From: an uncultured SAR92 cluster bacterium
Lineage (GTDB): Bacteria; Pseudomonadota; Gammaproteobacteria; Pseudomonadales; Porticoccaceae
Length of the DNA: 64,000 nt
Direction: 5' to 3'
Assembly (NCBI GenBank): GCA_902596775.1
Contig: CACJVE010000004.1
Coordinates: 1-64,000, forward strand
In this document: positions 17,416 to 28,130 of the stretch, one piece after another
Numbering within the stretch: the stretch's first letter is position 1
How the letters are laid out: each line of letters starts with the position of its first letter
The notes under the pieces: model-generated
The model's input: only the letters and a program-made list of their open reading frames with translations
Databases searched by the model: none
What the model was told of the DNA's origin: nothing
Program-made: the position numbers and the translations under genes

Positions 17416-18705
17416 TTATCCTTTTAAACCGGAAATATATTCAGACCCATTCATGTACCCTTGAAGCACTGTTGGTATCTTTATCCTTCTACCGCCCTCT
17501 TCTTGGTAGTTCTCCATTACTGCAAGCAAAGTTCTGCCCACCGCCAAACCAGATCCATTCAAAGTGTGCATCAGTTCAATTTTACCATCCTTTTTGAATC
17601 TAGCTTTCAGTCTTCTCGCTTGGAAATCTAAAAAGTTACTACAAGATGAAATTTCACGATATCGTCCTTGAGAAGGCACCCAAACCTCCAGATCATAAGT
17701 TTTAGCGGAGGAGAAACCAAGATCACCTCCACATAAATTCACAACCTGATAAGGTAGTTCTAATTTTTGCAATATGCTCTCTGCGTGAGTTACAAGTTGC
17801 TCGAATGTTTGCCATGAATTTTGAGGCTCAACAAAGTGCACAAGTTCAACTTTTTCGAATTGATGTTGTCGAATCATTCCTCGTGTATCCTTACCATAAG
17901 AACCCGCTTCGCTTCGAAAGCATGGAGTATGTGCTACATACTTCTTTGGTAGTTGATCAACTATCACATCTCGATAAATGTTTGTCACAGGTACCTCTGC
18001 GGTCGGTATCAAGTAATAATTCCTCTCGTCATCGATCTTAAATTGATCATTTTCAAATTTTGGAAGTTGGCCTGTGCTCCAGAGTGATTTTGAATTAACG
18101 ATATATGGGACATATACCTCTTCATAGCCATTTTCATTTATGTGCGTATCCAACATAAACTGAATTAATGCACGATGAAGTGAGGCTAATTGACCACTTA
18201 ACTGCATAAACCTTGACCCGGTTATTTTAGTTGCAACATCAAAATCCATCTGTCCGATATTGTTGCCAAGCTCCACATGGTCCAAAATATCAAAACCAAA
18301 CGTATTCGGACTACCCCACTTCCTGACAACTATATTGTCCTCCTCACCCTTACCATTTGGAACAGAGCTATCTGGTAGGTTAGGAATAATCTCCAGAATG
18401 GCGTTAATCTTATGTTTTACTGTAGATAATTCAGTTTCAATTTGATTGGATTGATTTTTAAGATCCTCCCCAATTATTTTTAACTCCTTGACACTATTAT
18501 CAGCAGGACCATTTTCGGTTATTTTCATGCCGATTTTTTTAGCGTGCGAGTTTCTTTCTTGCAGCAATTTTTCTAATTTACTTTGGAGAGATTTCCTCTC
18601 ACTATCTAGTAAATTAAAGCTTTCACAATCTAGTTGAAAGTTTTTGGTAAGTAGCTTTTCTGCAACTTCTTGGATGTCAGACCTGAGGAATTTCGGATCA
18701 ATCAT
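17416..18705 (-). CDS. serS: Seryl-tRNA synthetase
   Basis: This 429-residue class II synthetase has the N-terminal antiparallel coiled coil (about residues 28-105, rich in Lys/Glu/Gln) that grips the tRNA-Ser long arm, motif 2 (CFRSEAGSYGKDTRGMIRQHQF) and motif 3 (NGSGLAVGRTLLAVMENYQ). The TAEVPVTN segment binds serine. It charges tRNA-Ser and tRNA-Sec. It follows crcB by 9 bases, matching the common gammaproteobacterial order lolA-crcB-serS; rarA, usually between lolA and crcB/serS, is missing. Confidence 0.96.
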   Translation of the reverse strand: MIDPKFLRSDIQEVAEKLLTKNFQLDCESFNLLDSERKSLQSKLEKLLQERNSHAKKIGMKITENGPADNSVKELKIIGEDLKNQSNQIETELSTVKHKINAILEIIPNLPDSSVPNGKGEEDNIVVRKWGSPNTFGFDILDHVELGNNIGQMDFDVATKITGSRFMQLSGQLASLHRALIQFMLDTHINENGYEEVYVPYIVNSKSLWSTGQLPKFENDQFKIDDERNYYLIPTAEVPVTNIYRDVIVDQLPKKYVAHTPCFRSEAGSYGKDTRGMIRQHQFEKVELVHFVEPQNSWQTFEQLVTHAESILQKLELPYQVVNLCGGDLGFSSAKTYDLEVWVPSQGRYREISSCSNFLDFQARRLKARFKKDGKIELMHTLNGSGLAVGRTLLAVMENYQEEGGRRIKIPTVLQGYMNGSEYISGLKG

Positions 18706-18714
18706 AGTAGATTC

Positions 18715-19086
18715 TCAAATTAATCTCACAAAATAAATGCCGAGAAACAGCAGTAAACAACACAGCACAACGCTGAGTATTATATACAATAGCGCGAGCA
18801 TGATGTTCTGATTTTGAAATAAAAAATAAACTTCAAATGCAAATGTTGAAAAAGTCGTAAACGCACTTAAGAAGCCTATTATGACAAAATCACGGACTTC
18901 ACTAGGAAACAAACTTTTTTCCACTAGAATCACGAAGGTAACACCCATCATAAAACTACCAAAAGCATTTATAGATAGCGTTAAAAATGGGAATTTTCCT
19001 GGGGTAAGATCAACCGAATTAGCAATTAAGTATCTGGCAACAGATCCTATGGCTCCGCCCAAAGCGATTACAAGAATTTTTGTCAT
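18715..19086 (-). CDS. crcB: Fluoride ion exporter CrcB/FluC
   Basis: This 123-residue protein has four hydrophobic segments and the Fluc signatures: GGAIGSVARYL at the N-terminus, the TLSINAFGSFMMG segment with the conserved Asn, and GFLSAFTTFSTFAFE with the phenylalanine box. It works as a dual-topology dimer that leaks fluoride out of the cell. No fluoride riboswitch is visible just upstream, which is consistent with it being transcribed from the ftsK-lolA promoter. The gap to lolA is 27 bases. Confidence 0.93.
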   Translation of the reverse strand: MTKILVIALGGAIGSVARYLIANSVDLTPGKFPFLTLSINAFGSFMMGVTFVILVEKSLFPSEVRDFVIIGFLSAFTTFSTFAFEVYFLFQNQNIMLALLYIILSVVLCCLLLFLGIYFVRLI

Positions 19087-19113
19087 ATATTGTCTTTTAC
19101 CCGACCATTTTAG

Positions 19114-19758
19114 CTAATCAATAATGTCAGTATTTTTTTCAGGGACATATATAAACATAGCTTCCTCTAAGGCTATGTTCTTTTCAATATTTTTGAAATT
19201 TATTTCTATCGATCCCATTATTCGATCCTCTATCTTAAGGGAATGGATTAAACCTGAATTAATTTTTGCGGAAAATAATTGGATATTGTTTCCATCCATT
19301 TTGTTTTTAAAAATATATTCCGTAGTTTGTTCCGTTTGTTCTGCAACTGCTTTCTCAATAAGGTAATTCTCACTTAGAAGTTCTGGCCCATTTATCAACA
19401 AAAAAAGTGGCGTTTTTTTAATTTCATTATCTAATGACCTGACGATAACTTGATTGAAGTCAATGTCGTGAATCCATACCGTCTCCTTGTTCACGATGAT
19501 CTTCTGATTATTTGGAGGAGAAGAAAACCACAAAAACATCCCTGGTCTTTTAAAATAGAATGTTCCTTTTACAATCTCATCGATAGATTGATCGTTACCG
19601 ATTGATTTTTGAATAAAGTCAGCCTTGTAAGTCTCTATTAACTCCAGATCGTTTAAAAAAGATATATCATCACCATTTGCTTTGGAGACACCAAGCAATA
19701 TAAGAATGAATAATAAATAAATCTGAGCTCGGCTATAAAGATTTTTGGATCTACTCAT
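19114..19758 (-). CDS. lolA: Outer-membrane lipoprotein carrier protein
   Basis: This 214-residue periplasmic protein has a signal peptide (hydrophobic stretch about residues 12-24, cleavage near SKANG) and LolA features: an early TYKADFIQKS strand, GTFYFKRPGMFLWFSSPPNNQ (the family's RPG.FRW-like motif), and VWIHDIDFNQVIVRSL. It ferries lipoproteins from the LolCDE exporter to LolB at the outer membrane. It follows ftsK by 3 bases, the standard arrangement. The protein is divergent in its C-terminal half but full length. Confidence 0.92.
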   Translation of the reverse strand: MSRSKNLYSRAQIYLLFILILLGVSKANGDDISFLNDLELIETYKADFIQKSIGNDQSIDEIVKGTFYFKRPGMFLWFSSPPNNQKIIVNKETVWIHDIDFNQVIVRSLDNEIKKTPLFLLINGPELLSENYLIEKAVAEQTEQTTEYIFKNKMDGNNIQLFSAKINSGLIHSLKIEDRIMGSIEINFKNIEKNIALEEAMFIYVPEKNTDIID

Positions 19759-19761
19759 CCA

Positions 19762-22137
19762 TCATCGTCCATTCGGAACTAATATTTCCCGAGTGCCATT
19801 ACTGCTCATTGGACTTACAACACCGCTCTCCTCCATCTGTTCTATGAGCCGAGCTGCTCTGTTATATCCAATTCTTAATTTTCTCTGCACGGATGATATT
19901 GAGGCCTTTTGACTATCAAGAACAAATGCAACAGCTTCATCATATAACGGATCTGACTCAACGCTATCAGCGGCGCTGTCAGCTGAATCAAACCCTGGAA
20001 CCAATATAGAGGAGACTAGTTCTTCATCCGTTATCGATTCTAAATACTCAGGTAGACCACGTTTTTTCCAATCAGCTACTACTTGGTGAACCTCATGATC
20101 ATCAACAAAAGCGCCATGAATCCTTTCTGGAACACTTGTTCCTGGAGGCAAGTAAAGCATATCGCCATGCCCAAGTAACTGCTCTGCCCCACCTTGATCT
20201 AATATAGTTCGGGAGTCGATTTTTGATGATACTTGGTATCCTATTCTTGCAGGAACATTTGCCTTAATCAGTCCAGTAATAACGTCTACCGACGGTCTTT
20301 GAGTAGCTAAGATAAGATGTATCCCAGCCGCTCTGGCTTTTTGAGCAATTCTAGCTATAAGCTGTTCAACCTTTTTCCCAACGATCATCATCATGTCGGC
20401 AAACTCGTCAATTACAACAACTATGTATGGAAGTTTTCCCAGCGTTGGTATCTCCTCATCAGATTCAGAATCGCTATTAAATTCATAAAAAGGGTCCTGT
20501 ATGGGATCACCTGCCTCAACAGCGTCGGTAACCTTTCGATTGAAACCCGCGATGTTTCTGACTCCAAGTTCAGCCATTAATTTATATCGTCTTTCCATTT
20601 CACCAACACACCATCTGAGTCCACTTGCCGCATCATTCATATCAGTGATAACAGGAGTTAGCAAATGTGGAATGTCATCATAAATAGATAATTCGAGCAT
20701 TTTTGGATCTATTAGAATGAGCTTTACTTGATCGGGGGTTGCTTTGAAAAGTAAGCTCAACAACATTGCGTTAACACCAACCGACTTACCGGATCCGGTT
20801 GTACCTGCAACTAATAAATGCGGCATCCTTGTCAAATCTGCGACGACCGGAGAACCCGCAATGTCATTGCCCAGTGCCAATGTCAAAACTGAGCTAGATT
20901 TGTCATACTCTTCTGACGAGAGCACTTCGCTCAGCCGAACCATTTGACGCTTTTCATTTGGTATTTCAATTCCAACCACAGACTTGCCAGGAATAACCTC
21001 CACCACTCTTACGCTTATAACAGCCATGGACCTTGCCAAATCTTTTGCTAACGCACTTATCCGACTAACTTTCACGCCTGGAGCAGGTTGAATTTCAAAC
21101 CGCGTAACCACTGGTCCTGGAAGCACCTCAGCAACTTCAGCTGTGATTCCGAAGTCTTGTAATTTTAACTCTAGCACCCGCGACAGATGCTCAAGTGAAT
21201 CATTTGTATAGCCGCTAGATTTTGATTTATCCGGTTGGTCAAGTAGGCTTATTTGCGGTAGAAAATCACCCAACTCCGAATCTGGGAACAAGTTCTGTTG
21301 TTTTTCTTTAGATGCTCTAACACTCTCGGCGAAGAATGCATCACTTTGTTTTATAACAACAGCGTCCCGTTCCTCATTTTTTTTGTTAGCTTTTTTTACC
21401 TTTTCGATTCGGTTGCTAAGAGCCGATTTGCTTTTTCTTTTCTCCGCATTGGCAATCTTTCTCTGATTATATGCATGACCTATTCTGTCAAAAATCCTGA
21501 TTAAACCAGCGCCCATATAATTTATTAGCCTGATCCATGAAATATCAGCGAATACAGTCAACCCAAACATGAAAAGAAAAACAAGCAAGATCGTTCCGCC
21601 TATATATCCAAAAATTGATACAATTTGATCTCCTAATGAGTCACCTATATAACCGCTCACACCATTAGGATAGTTGCTCTCCGTTTGTCCGTATTGAATA
21701 TCAATAAAAGCAGTAGCGCTGATCAACAAAAGAATAAATCCGATTAGCCTCAACCAGATGACTAAGAAATCGGTGCCCTCAGACGAACTGTCAACATTAA
21801 ATTTGAATAGCTGTATTGATTTGATTGCCAACAAAAGAGGCAGCAAGAAAGCAGTCACTCCAAAAATAGCCAATAATAGATCTGATACCCAAGAACCGGT
21901 GCTGCCGAGCAGATTAGAGATTGAGCTATCTGGGTTACTAAAGTGATACGAATTATCTAAATTAGAATAACTAATTAAGGATAGAAAAAGTGTGATGCAG
22001 AGTGCTAATAAACCAAAAAGAGACCCTTCCCTAACCAGAAGTCTTTTTCTAAAAGAATTCTCCTTTTGATTGATTTGGCTACCTACTTTTTTAGATGACT
22101 TGTTTCTCAGCGTCTCAGACCTCAAAGCTTTGATCAT
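19762..22137 (-). CDS. ftsK: DNA translocase FtsK
   Basis: This is a 791-residue protein with four to five N-terminal membrane spans (about residues 33-205) that anchor it at the septum, a short linker (about 210-320, charged), and the RecA-like motor: Walker [15 protein letters not shown], Walker [12 protein letters not shown], and [22 protein letters not shown]. The C-terminal winged-helix gamma domain ([24 protein letters not shown]) reads KOPS sequences. It pumps chromosome ends and activates XerCD at dif. The linker is far shorter than in E. coli (1329 residues), typical of SpoIIIE-like short FtsK. An inverted repeat (ATAAACAA/TTGTTTAT, 22151-22179) lies just upstream. Confidence 0.95.
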   Translation of the reverse strand: MIKALRSETLRNKSSKKVGSQINQKENSFRKRLLVREGSLFGLLALCITLFLSLISYSNLDNSYHFSNPDSSISNLLGSTGSWVSDLLLAIFGVTAFLLPLLLAIKSIQLFKFNVDSSSEGTDFLVIWLRLIGFILLLISATAFIDIQYGQTESNYPNGVSGYIGDSLGDQIVSIFGYIGGTILLVFLFMFGLTVFADISWIRLINYMGAGLIRIFDRIGHAYNQRKIANAEKRKSKSALSNRIEKVKKANKKNEERDAVVIKQSDAFFAESVRASKEKQQNLFPDSELGDFLPQISLLDQPDKSKSSGYTNDSLEHLSRVLELKLQDFGITAEVAEVLPGPVVTRFEIQPAPGVKVSRISALAKDLARSMAVISVRVVEVIPGKSVVGIEIPNEKRQMVRLSEVLSSEEYDKSSSVLTLALGNDIAGSPVVADLTRMPHLLVAGTTGSGKSVGVNAMLLSLLFKATPDQVKLILIDPKMLELSIYDDIPHLLTPVITDMNDAASGLRWCVGEMERRYKLMAELGVRNIAGFNRKVTDAVEAGDPIQDPFYEFNSDSESDEEIPTLGKLPYIVVVIDEFADMMMIVGKKVEQLIARIAQKARAAGIHLILATQRPSVDVITGLIKANVPARIGYQVSSKIDSRTILDQGGAEQLLGHGDMLYLPPGTSVPERIHGAFVDDHEVHQVVADWKKRGLPEYLESITDEELVSSILVPGFDSADSAADSVESDPLYDEAVAFVLDSQKASISSVQRKLRIGYNRAARLIEQMEESGVVSPMSSNGTREILVPNGR

Positions 22138-22237
22138 ATAGTATTAACAAATAAACAATATTCGCAAATTTTTGTTTATCCATAACTTTGTATTCTTTAT
22201 TATATCAGACGATTTAGTAATTCATTTTTCTTTCTGA

Positions 22238-23191
<954 letters not shown>

Positions 23192-23213
23192 TTTTTAAAA
23201 ATAAGAGATAAGC

Positions 23214-23891
23214 ATAAAAATTCCTATATCTTTCCCTCCTCTCCATACGGCAAGTGATGATCCAGACGGTTTACTGGCAGTTGGAGGTGATCTAAAAACA
23301 TCTACTTTAAGAATTGCTTATGATGAGGGTATATTCCCGTGGTTCTCAAGTGACTCGCCAATATTATGGTGGAGTCCATCAAATCGATGCATTTTAAGGC
23401 CAGATAATTTTCATATATCACGGCGATTGAAGCAAAAGTTGAGACAAAATAAGTTTAATGTTACCTCTGATAAGGCATTCGAGAGAGTTATTCATGCATG
23501 TGCCTCGAATAGAGTCGAAAATGACACCTGGATTACCAGTGATATGATCGATGCCTATCTAAGATTGCATAAGGAAGGTCTTGCTCACTCAATTGAGGTA
23601 TGGGAAGGTATCGAGCTCGTTGGAGGTATCTACGGTGTTGTCTCAGGTGCCATTTTTTCGGGGGAATCAATGTTTAGTAAAATTAAAGACGGATCTAAAA
23701 TTGCCCTTGCGTATCTCTGCTATTGGATGAGGTTATCTGGCTTTATTTTTCTAGACTGCCAAATTGAAAACCCGCATTTGAAATCGTTGGGTGCAGTCAC
23801 CATCAAGCGAGACGAATTTGTAAGGATTTTAAAAGCAAATAAAACAAATAATATTAACTGGTCCTTTAAAATGAAAGCAAATTGGGACTGA
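23214..23891 (+). CDS. aat: Leucyl/phenylalanyl-tRNA-protein transferase with a non-canonical start
   Basis: The reading frame is open from just after a stop at 23202 and encodes all Aat landmarks: DDPDGLLAVGGDL, YDEGIFPWFSSDSPILWWSP, LHKEGLAHSIEVWEG, ELVGGIYGVVSGAIFSGESMFS and LDCQIENPHLKSLGA. The first ATG/GTG/TTG in frame is the TTG at 23427, after the conserved FPWF and WWSP motifs, so that cannot be the true start. Between 23205 and the conserved N-terminus only AUA (23208, 23214) or AUU (23220) are available; an AAGAG ribosome-site-like run ends six bases before the ATA at 23214, which I used. A sequencing error is an alternative. Aat adds Leu/Phe to N-terminal Arg/Lys, marking proteins for ClpAPS, whose genes are close by. 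Confidence 0.8.
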   Translation: MKIPISFPPLHTASDDPDGLLAVGGDLKTSTLRIAYDEGIFPWFSSDSPILWWSPSNRCILRPDNFHISRRLKQKLRQNKFNVTSDKAFERVIHACASNRVENDTWITSDMIDAYLRLHKEGLAHSIEVWEGIELVGGIYGVVSGAIFSGESMFSKIKDGSKIALAYLCYWMRLSGFIFLDCQIENPHLKSLGAVTIKRDEFVRILKANKTNNINWSFKMKANWD

Positions 23892-23947
23892 GGTATAATT
23901 TTGTTAAACTAAATACTTAATTCAACAGTGCATCAAAGGAACTAAAT

Positions 23948-24166
23948 ATGGCAAAAGAAGAGTCAATAGAACTTGACGGAGAAGTAGTTGATACTCTCCC
24001 GAATACCACTTTTAAAGTAAAGCTGGAAAATGGGCATACGATAAATGCTCATATATCAGGCAAAATGAGAAAGCATTATATAAGAATACTTACTGGGGAT
24101 AAGGTTAAAGTCGAAATGACTCCATATGATCTTACGAAAGGACGGATTACATTCCGAGAGCGATGA
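23948..24166 (+). CDS. infA: Translation initiation factor IF-1
   Basis: This 72-residue protein matches IF-1 from end to end: [57 protein letters not shown]. It is a single OB-fold that blocks the ribosomal A site and helps IF-2 and IF-3 start translation. A TATAAT box sits at 23894-23899, overlapping the aat stop region, and AAAGGAAC precedes the ATG, so it likely has its own promoter. Its position after aat and convergent to clpA matches E. coli and Pseudomonas; the ate gene found here in Pseudomonas is absent. Confidence 0.97.
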   Translation: MAKEESIELDGEVVDTLPNTTFKVKLENGHTINAHISGKMRKHYIRILTGDKVKVEMTPYDLTKGRITFRER

Positions 24167-24193
24167 TCTCACTAAAAAATTTTTGTTCTCTAA

Positions 24194-26476
24194 TCAAACG
24201 TTCGCAGATTGAGCCTCAGCACTTGTCTCAATAACAAGCTTGTCATTTTCATCAACAGTGATCTTCACGGTTCCTCCTGATTTAGCAAGTTCTCCGAACA
24301 GCACTGCTTCAGCCAAAGGCTTCTTCACCTTGTCCTGAATTACTCTCTCCATCGGTCTAGCGCCCATCTTGGGATCATACCCATTCTGTGCCAGCCAAAG
24401 TCTCGCACTTTCATCAACATCTAAAAAAACCTTCTTTTCATCAAGTTGAGATTGCAGTTGCACTAGGAATTTGTCGACAACTGTTTTGATAACATCAAGT
24501 GATAGCTCACCAAACTGAACAATATCATCCAGTCTATTCCTAAACTCTGGAGTGAACATTTTCTTGATCGCTTCAATTCCATCCGATTGATGATCTTGCA
24601 TTGAAAAGCCAATCGAAGCTCTGCTCATCGCTTCGGCGCCTGCATTTGTAGTCATAATCAAGATGACATTGCGAAAATCTGCCTTTCTTCCATTGTTATC
24701 AGTAAGTGTTCCGTGATCCATTACTTGAAGTAGCAAATTAAAAACATCAGGATGCGCTTTTTCGATTTCATCCAAAAGAACAACACTATGAGGATTTTTT
24801 GTCACTGCCTCGGTCAGTAGCCCTCCTTGGTCAAAACCAACATATCCCGGAGGAGCTCCGATTAATCTGGACACTGTATGTCTTTCCATATATTCCGACA
24901 TATCAAATCGCACCAATTCAACACCTAAAATTCGAGATAACTGCTTACATACTTCGGTTTTTCCAACCCCCGTAGGGCCCGCAAACAAAAAGTTCCCAAT
25001 AGGCTTAGTGCCCTCTCTAAGTCCTGCTCTTGCTAATTTTATTGAAGTAGATAATGCATCGATGGCCGTGTCCTGACCAAATACCACCATCTTAAGGTTA
25101 TTCGCTAAATCTGCTAATTGAGCTTTATCGGAACTGCTGACGCTCTTTTCTGGTATCCGTGCAATCCTAGCTATGATGTGCTCAATATCATTTATACCAA
25201 CAGTCTTCTTTTTCTTATAATCTGGCAATAGTCTCTGCGATGCACCTGCTTCATCGAGAATATCAATAGCCTTATCGGGGAGAAACCGATCTGTAATATG
25301 TTTATCTGACAAAACTGCCGCGCCTCTCAATGCTCTCGACGTGTACTTCAACTGGTGATGATCCTCAAATTTAGACTTAAGACCTTTAAGAATTTCATAG
25401 GTCTGGTCTACTGAGGGCTCCAAAACATCCACCTTTTGAAACCTTCTCGCCAAGGCATGATCTCGCTCAAAAATACCTCTAAATTCTTGGAATGTGGTTG
25501 ACCCAATACAGCGAATTTGTCCAGATGATAAAAGCGGTTTTAATAAGTTTGCCGCATCCATAACGCTACCAGATGCAGAACCTGCTCCAATTATTGTATG
25601 AATCTCATCAATAAACAGAATTGCACTTTTCTGTTTCTTGAGCTCTGAAATAAGTGACTTTAGTCGTTTTTCGAAGTCGCCGCGATACTTGGTTCCAGCC
25701 ACAAGAGACCCCATATCTAACGAGTAAACAGTGCTATTTGTTATGGGCTTCGGCGCCTTTTTTTCATGTATTAATTTAGCTAGTCCTTCTATAATTGCAG
25801 TCTTTCCTACTCCAGCTTCGCCAACCAACAATGGATTATTTTTTCTTCTCCTTATAAGGATTTGACTGATTCTTTCGATCTCATGTTCTCGACCAATTAA
25901 TGGATCTATCTCACCTTTTCTCGCCCTATCGTTTAAGTTCGTCGTATATTGTTCAAGGCTTGTCTTTTGCTCTGGTTTGGCATTGGAAGCTTTATTAGAT
26001 GTTTCTGTCGATGACTGAGTAGTGCCGTCAGCCCTTTCACTCGTCTTAGTAATTCCATGAGCTATAAAATTCACAACATCTATTCTTGCAACATCTTGAA
26101 GTCTTAAAAAATAGACTGCCTGACTCTCTTGCTCACTAAATATCGCAACAATCACATTTGCACCGACAACTTCGCTATGATTGGCAGAATTTACCTGAAA
26201 AACTGCTCTTTGAAGCACTCTCTGGAAACCATGCGTCGGTTGCGTATCCTGCTGCAGCTTTGTATCGGGTATTGTTGGCACTGTGGACGTTATAAATTCA
26301 CTCAAATCCTGTCTGAGCGCGTCCAAATCAACACCGCATGCTGTAAGGACGCTAGTAGCAGAGGCATCATCTAAAAGAGCCAGTAACAGGTGCTCTACTG
26401 TCATAAACTCATGTTTTTTGTCCCGTGCGTTTTTGAATGCAAGATTTAACGTTACTTCGAGTTCTCTGCTAAGCAT
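24194..26476 (-). CDS. clpA: ATP-dependent Clp protease ATP-binding subunit ClpA
   Basis: This 760-residue protein matches E. coli ClpA (758). It has an N-terminal repeat domain (about 1-145) that docks ClpS, a short linker rich in Ser/Thr/Lys, then two AAA+ modules: Walker A1 GEAGVGKTAIIEG with LFIDEIHTIIGAG, and Walker A2 GPTGVGKTEVCKQ with VVLLDEIEKAHPDVF. The second module also has the pore loop GYVGFDQGG. It unfolds proteins and feeds them to ClpP. It follows clpS by 2 bases in one operon. No ClpB-type middle coiled coil is present. Confidence 0.96.
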   Translation of the reverse strand: MLSRELEVTLNLAFKNARDKKHEFMTVEHLLLALLDDASATSVLTACGVDLDALRQDLSEFITSTVPTIPDTKLQQDTQPTHGFQRVLQRAVFQVNSANHSEVVGANVIVAIFSEQESQAVYFLRLQDVARIDVVNFIAHGITKTSERADGTTQSSTETSNKASNAKPEQKTSLEQYTTNLNDRARKGEIDPLIGREHEIERISQILIRRRKNNPLLVGEAGVGKTAIIEGLAKLIHEKKAPKPITNSTVYSLDMGSLVAGTKYRGDFEKRLKSLISELKKQKSAILFIDEIHTIIGAGSASGSVMDAANLLKPLLSSGQIRCIGSTTFQEFRGIFERDHALARRFQKVDVLEPSVDQTYEILKGLKSKFEDHHQLKYTSRALRGAAVLSDKHITDRFLPDKAIDILDEAGASQRLLPDYKKKKTVGINDIEHIIARIARIPEKSVSSSDKAQLADLANNLKMVVFGQDTAIDALSTSIKLARAGLREGTKPIGNFLFAGPTGVGKTEVCKQLSRILGVELVRFDMSEYMERHTVSRLIGAPPGYVGFDQGGLLTEAVTKNPHSVVLLDEIEKAHPDVFNLLLQVMDHGTLTDNNGRKADFRNVILIMTTNAGAEAMSRASIGFSMQDHQSDGIEAIKKMFTPEFRNRLDDIVQFGELSLDVIKTVVDKFLVQLQSQLDEKKVFLDVDESARLWLAQNGYDPKMGARPMERVIQDKVKKPLAEAVLFGELAKSGGTVKITVDENDKLVIETSAEAQSANV

Positions 26477-26478
26477 AT

Positions 26479-26841
26479 TTAATCCTCTTCATTATCCTCT
26501 ACAGGCTCCACCTGGCACATCAATGGATGTTTTGAGTCTTGTGCATGTTGATTTACCAGCGCAGCCTTCGTTTCCGCAACATCTTGGGTGAAGACACCGC
26601 ATATCCCCTTCCCTTCCGTATGCACCTTTAACATTATCCTTGTCGCTACATCACGTGTCTTATAGAAAAATTCTTCTATTATTTCAACGACAAATTCCAT
26701 TGGAGTATAGTCATCATTGAGAAGCACCACCTGATACATACTGGGCTTTTTAGGCCGGATTACTGGCTCGGTGATCGTTCCAAGCTCACTTTCGGAATCA
26801 TCACTTTTTTGACCGGCAATTATCTCCAACATGTAAAACAT
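26479..26841 (-). CDS. clpS: ClpS adaptor protein
   Basis: This 120-residue protein has the ClpS core: [27 protein letters not shown] (with the NDD-x-TPM hydrophobic N-degron pocket), then [28 protein letters not shown]. It binds N-end-rule substrates, including those made by Aat, and hands them to ClpA. The N-terminal extension is disordered-looking. Two in-frame ATGs three residues apart are possible starts. The 234-base gap upstream (to the small ORF at 27076) holds no cspD, which usually sits there, and I see no RNA gene in it. Confidence 0.95.
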   Translation of the reverse strand: MFYMLEIIAGQKSDDSESELGTITEPVIRPKKPSMYQVVLLNDDYTPMEFVVEIIEEFFYKTRDVATRIMLKVHTEGKGICGVFTQDVAETKAALVNQHAQDSKHPLMCQVEPVEDNEED

Positions 26842-27075
26842 ACGAAAACTCTATTTTTTATGATCACACCGATGTGTAAATTCAAACATTTACATATTTC
26901 TATCATTTTTTCTTGCCTGAAGTATCTCTTGAAGAGATCTAAAGCTTTTAAGAATTAACCCATAAAACCCTCTCATTAGCATAGCAAAGCTTAAAAAGAC
27001 AAAACATTACAATTGGATTAATTTTTTGTATTATTTACACACTCACCACTTTACCCAGATCAAAAAAAGGCCAAA

Positions 27076-27273
27076 ATGAAAATAAGCAAGAAAATACTTA
27101 ATTATTTCAACAGAAAAGAAACTAAATCTACAGAAAAAAATCGTGTTAGATATAGAAACGATATTTGCAATCACTGGGATTTAGATTATCTGAGCATGGA
27201 CGACATAGAGAAGAAGTTGGAAACCGATGATCCAATAACAACAATTCCTAAAAAGAAAAAAGAGTCAGGATAG
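27076..27273 (+). CDS. Small basic protein of unknown function
   Basis: This 65-residue open frame has a plausible ribosome site (AAAAAGG) upstream of its ATG. The protein is Lys-rich at both ends with a central HWDLDYLSMDDIEKKLE segment. No membrane span and no known motif are seen. It ends six bases before the convergent patatin gene, which suits a real gene in this compact genome. Short AT-rich frames like this can arise by chance, so I hold it loosely. Confidence 0.4.
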   Translation: MKISKKILNYFNRKETKSTEKNRVRYRNDICNHWDLDYLSMDDIEKKLETDDPITTIPKKKKESG

Positions 27274-27278
27274 GTGCT

Positions 27279-28106
27279 CTATTCGAAAATACCTTTTACT
27301 GCCCTTGTAACTGTTCCGAAAAGCGTGGTATCAGATTCCTTGAGGCCCTCGAGAGCACGGATGGTACTTTCGTAACCAATTGCTACTAGTTCATCGAATC
27401 TATCAGTATTATCATTCAAGCTAAAGTCTCCTAGTTCCATGCTTATTAGCAAATCACAGATTTCAATTTGACTGTAGTCTTTATAATAAACCATGATTCC
27501 GAAGGAGTTTCGAATAACATCAACAATATTTGTGACTTTCGAAAATCTGTAGCTACTACTCAAATCACTTCCTATGCAAAAATTAGCTCCCATCTCCCTC
27601 AACACATCAACTGGAAGGTTTTGTACTAACCCTCCGTCAACTAGAGGTATCCCGGAAATCTCAACAGGAGCAAAAATGCCAGGTATGGCCGATGATGCAC
27701 AAACCGCATCACAAACGTCACCGGAATTTAAAACTACTTTCGCTCCCGAATTAATATCAGTCGCAATAATAGAAAGCGGTAATATTGCATCTTCTATTTG
27801 CGAATACCCTAAAAATTCCCTTAAAAGACCGCGAAGATTATCATTATTAAAAATTCCTGATCTTGAAGGCTTAAATTTTGATATTTTTGATATACTGAGT
27901 GATTTCGCAAATCTGCCGATCTCATCAAGCTCTACTTCGAATGAGAATAGAGACGCAATTATTGCTCCAACTGACGTGCCAGAAATATAACTAATTTTTA
28001 AATTTCGATCCTTTAAAGCTTGAAGAACTCCAATATGGGCAATACCTTTTGCAGCGCCCCCGCTTAAAGCCAAGCCTAGCTTTTTCTTTCTAAGAATATC
28101 AACCAA
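27279..28106 (-). CDS. Patatin-like phospholipase (RssA/NTE family)
   Basis: This 275-residue protein has the patatin elements in order: oxyanion loop LSGGAAKGIAHIGVL (residues 14-28), nucleophile S45 in ISGTSVGAII, and catalytic Asp in PLVDGGLVQNLPVD (about residue 157). There is no signal peptide, so it is likely cytoplasmic or inner-membrane-associated, like E. coli RssA. It would hydrolyse acyl esters of phospholipids or lysolipids. It is followed upstream by two secreted hydrolases on the same strand (gap 24 bases), forming a likely three-gene hydrolase operon inserted between clpS and icd. Confidence 0.9.
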   Translation of the reverse strand: MVDILRKKKLGLALSGGAAKGIAHIGVLQALKDRNLKISYISGTSVGAIIASLFSFEVELDEIGRFAKSLSISKISKFKPSRSGIFNNDNLRGLLREFLGYSQIEDAILPLSIIATDINSGAKVVLNSGDVCDAVCASSAIPGIFAPVEISGIPLVDGGLVQNLPVDVLREMGANFCIGSDLSSSYRFSKVTNIVDVIRNSFGIMVYYKDYSQIEICDLLISMELGDFSLNDNTDRFDELVAIGYESTIRALEGLKESDTTLFGTVTRAVKGIFE

Positions 28107-28130
28107 AACGACAATCTCGACAATAGAAAC

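Noticed and set aside
22151..22179. Inverted repeat ATAAACAA/TTGTTTAT between ftsK and trxB as a LexA or other named site
   Set aside because: It does not match the LexA CTGT-N8-ACAG pattern and may be chance in AT-rich DNA; noted under ftsK only.
23427..23891. A 154-residue aat starting at TTG
   Set aside because: The conserved FPWF and WWSP region lies upstream in the same frame, so this is a truncated call.
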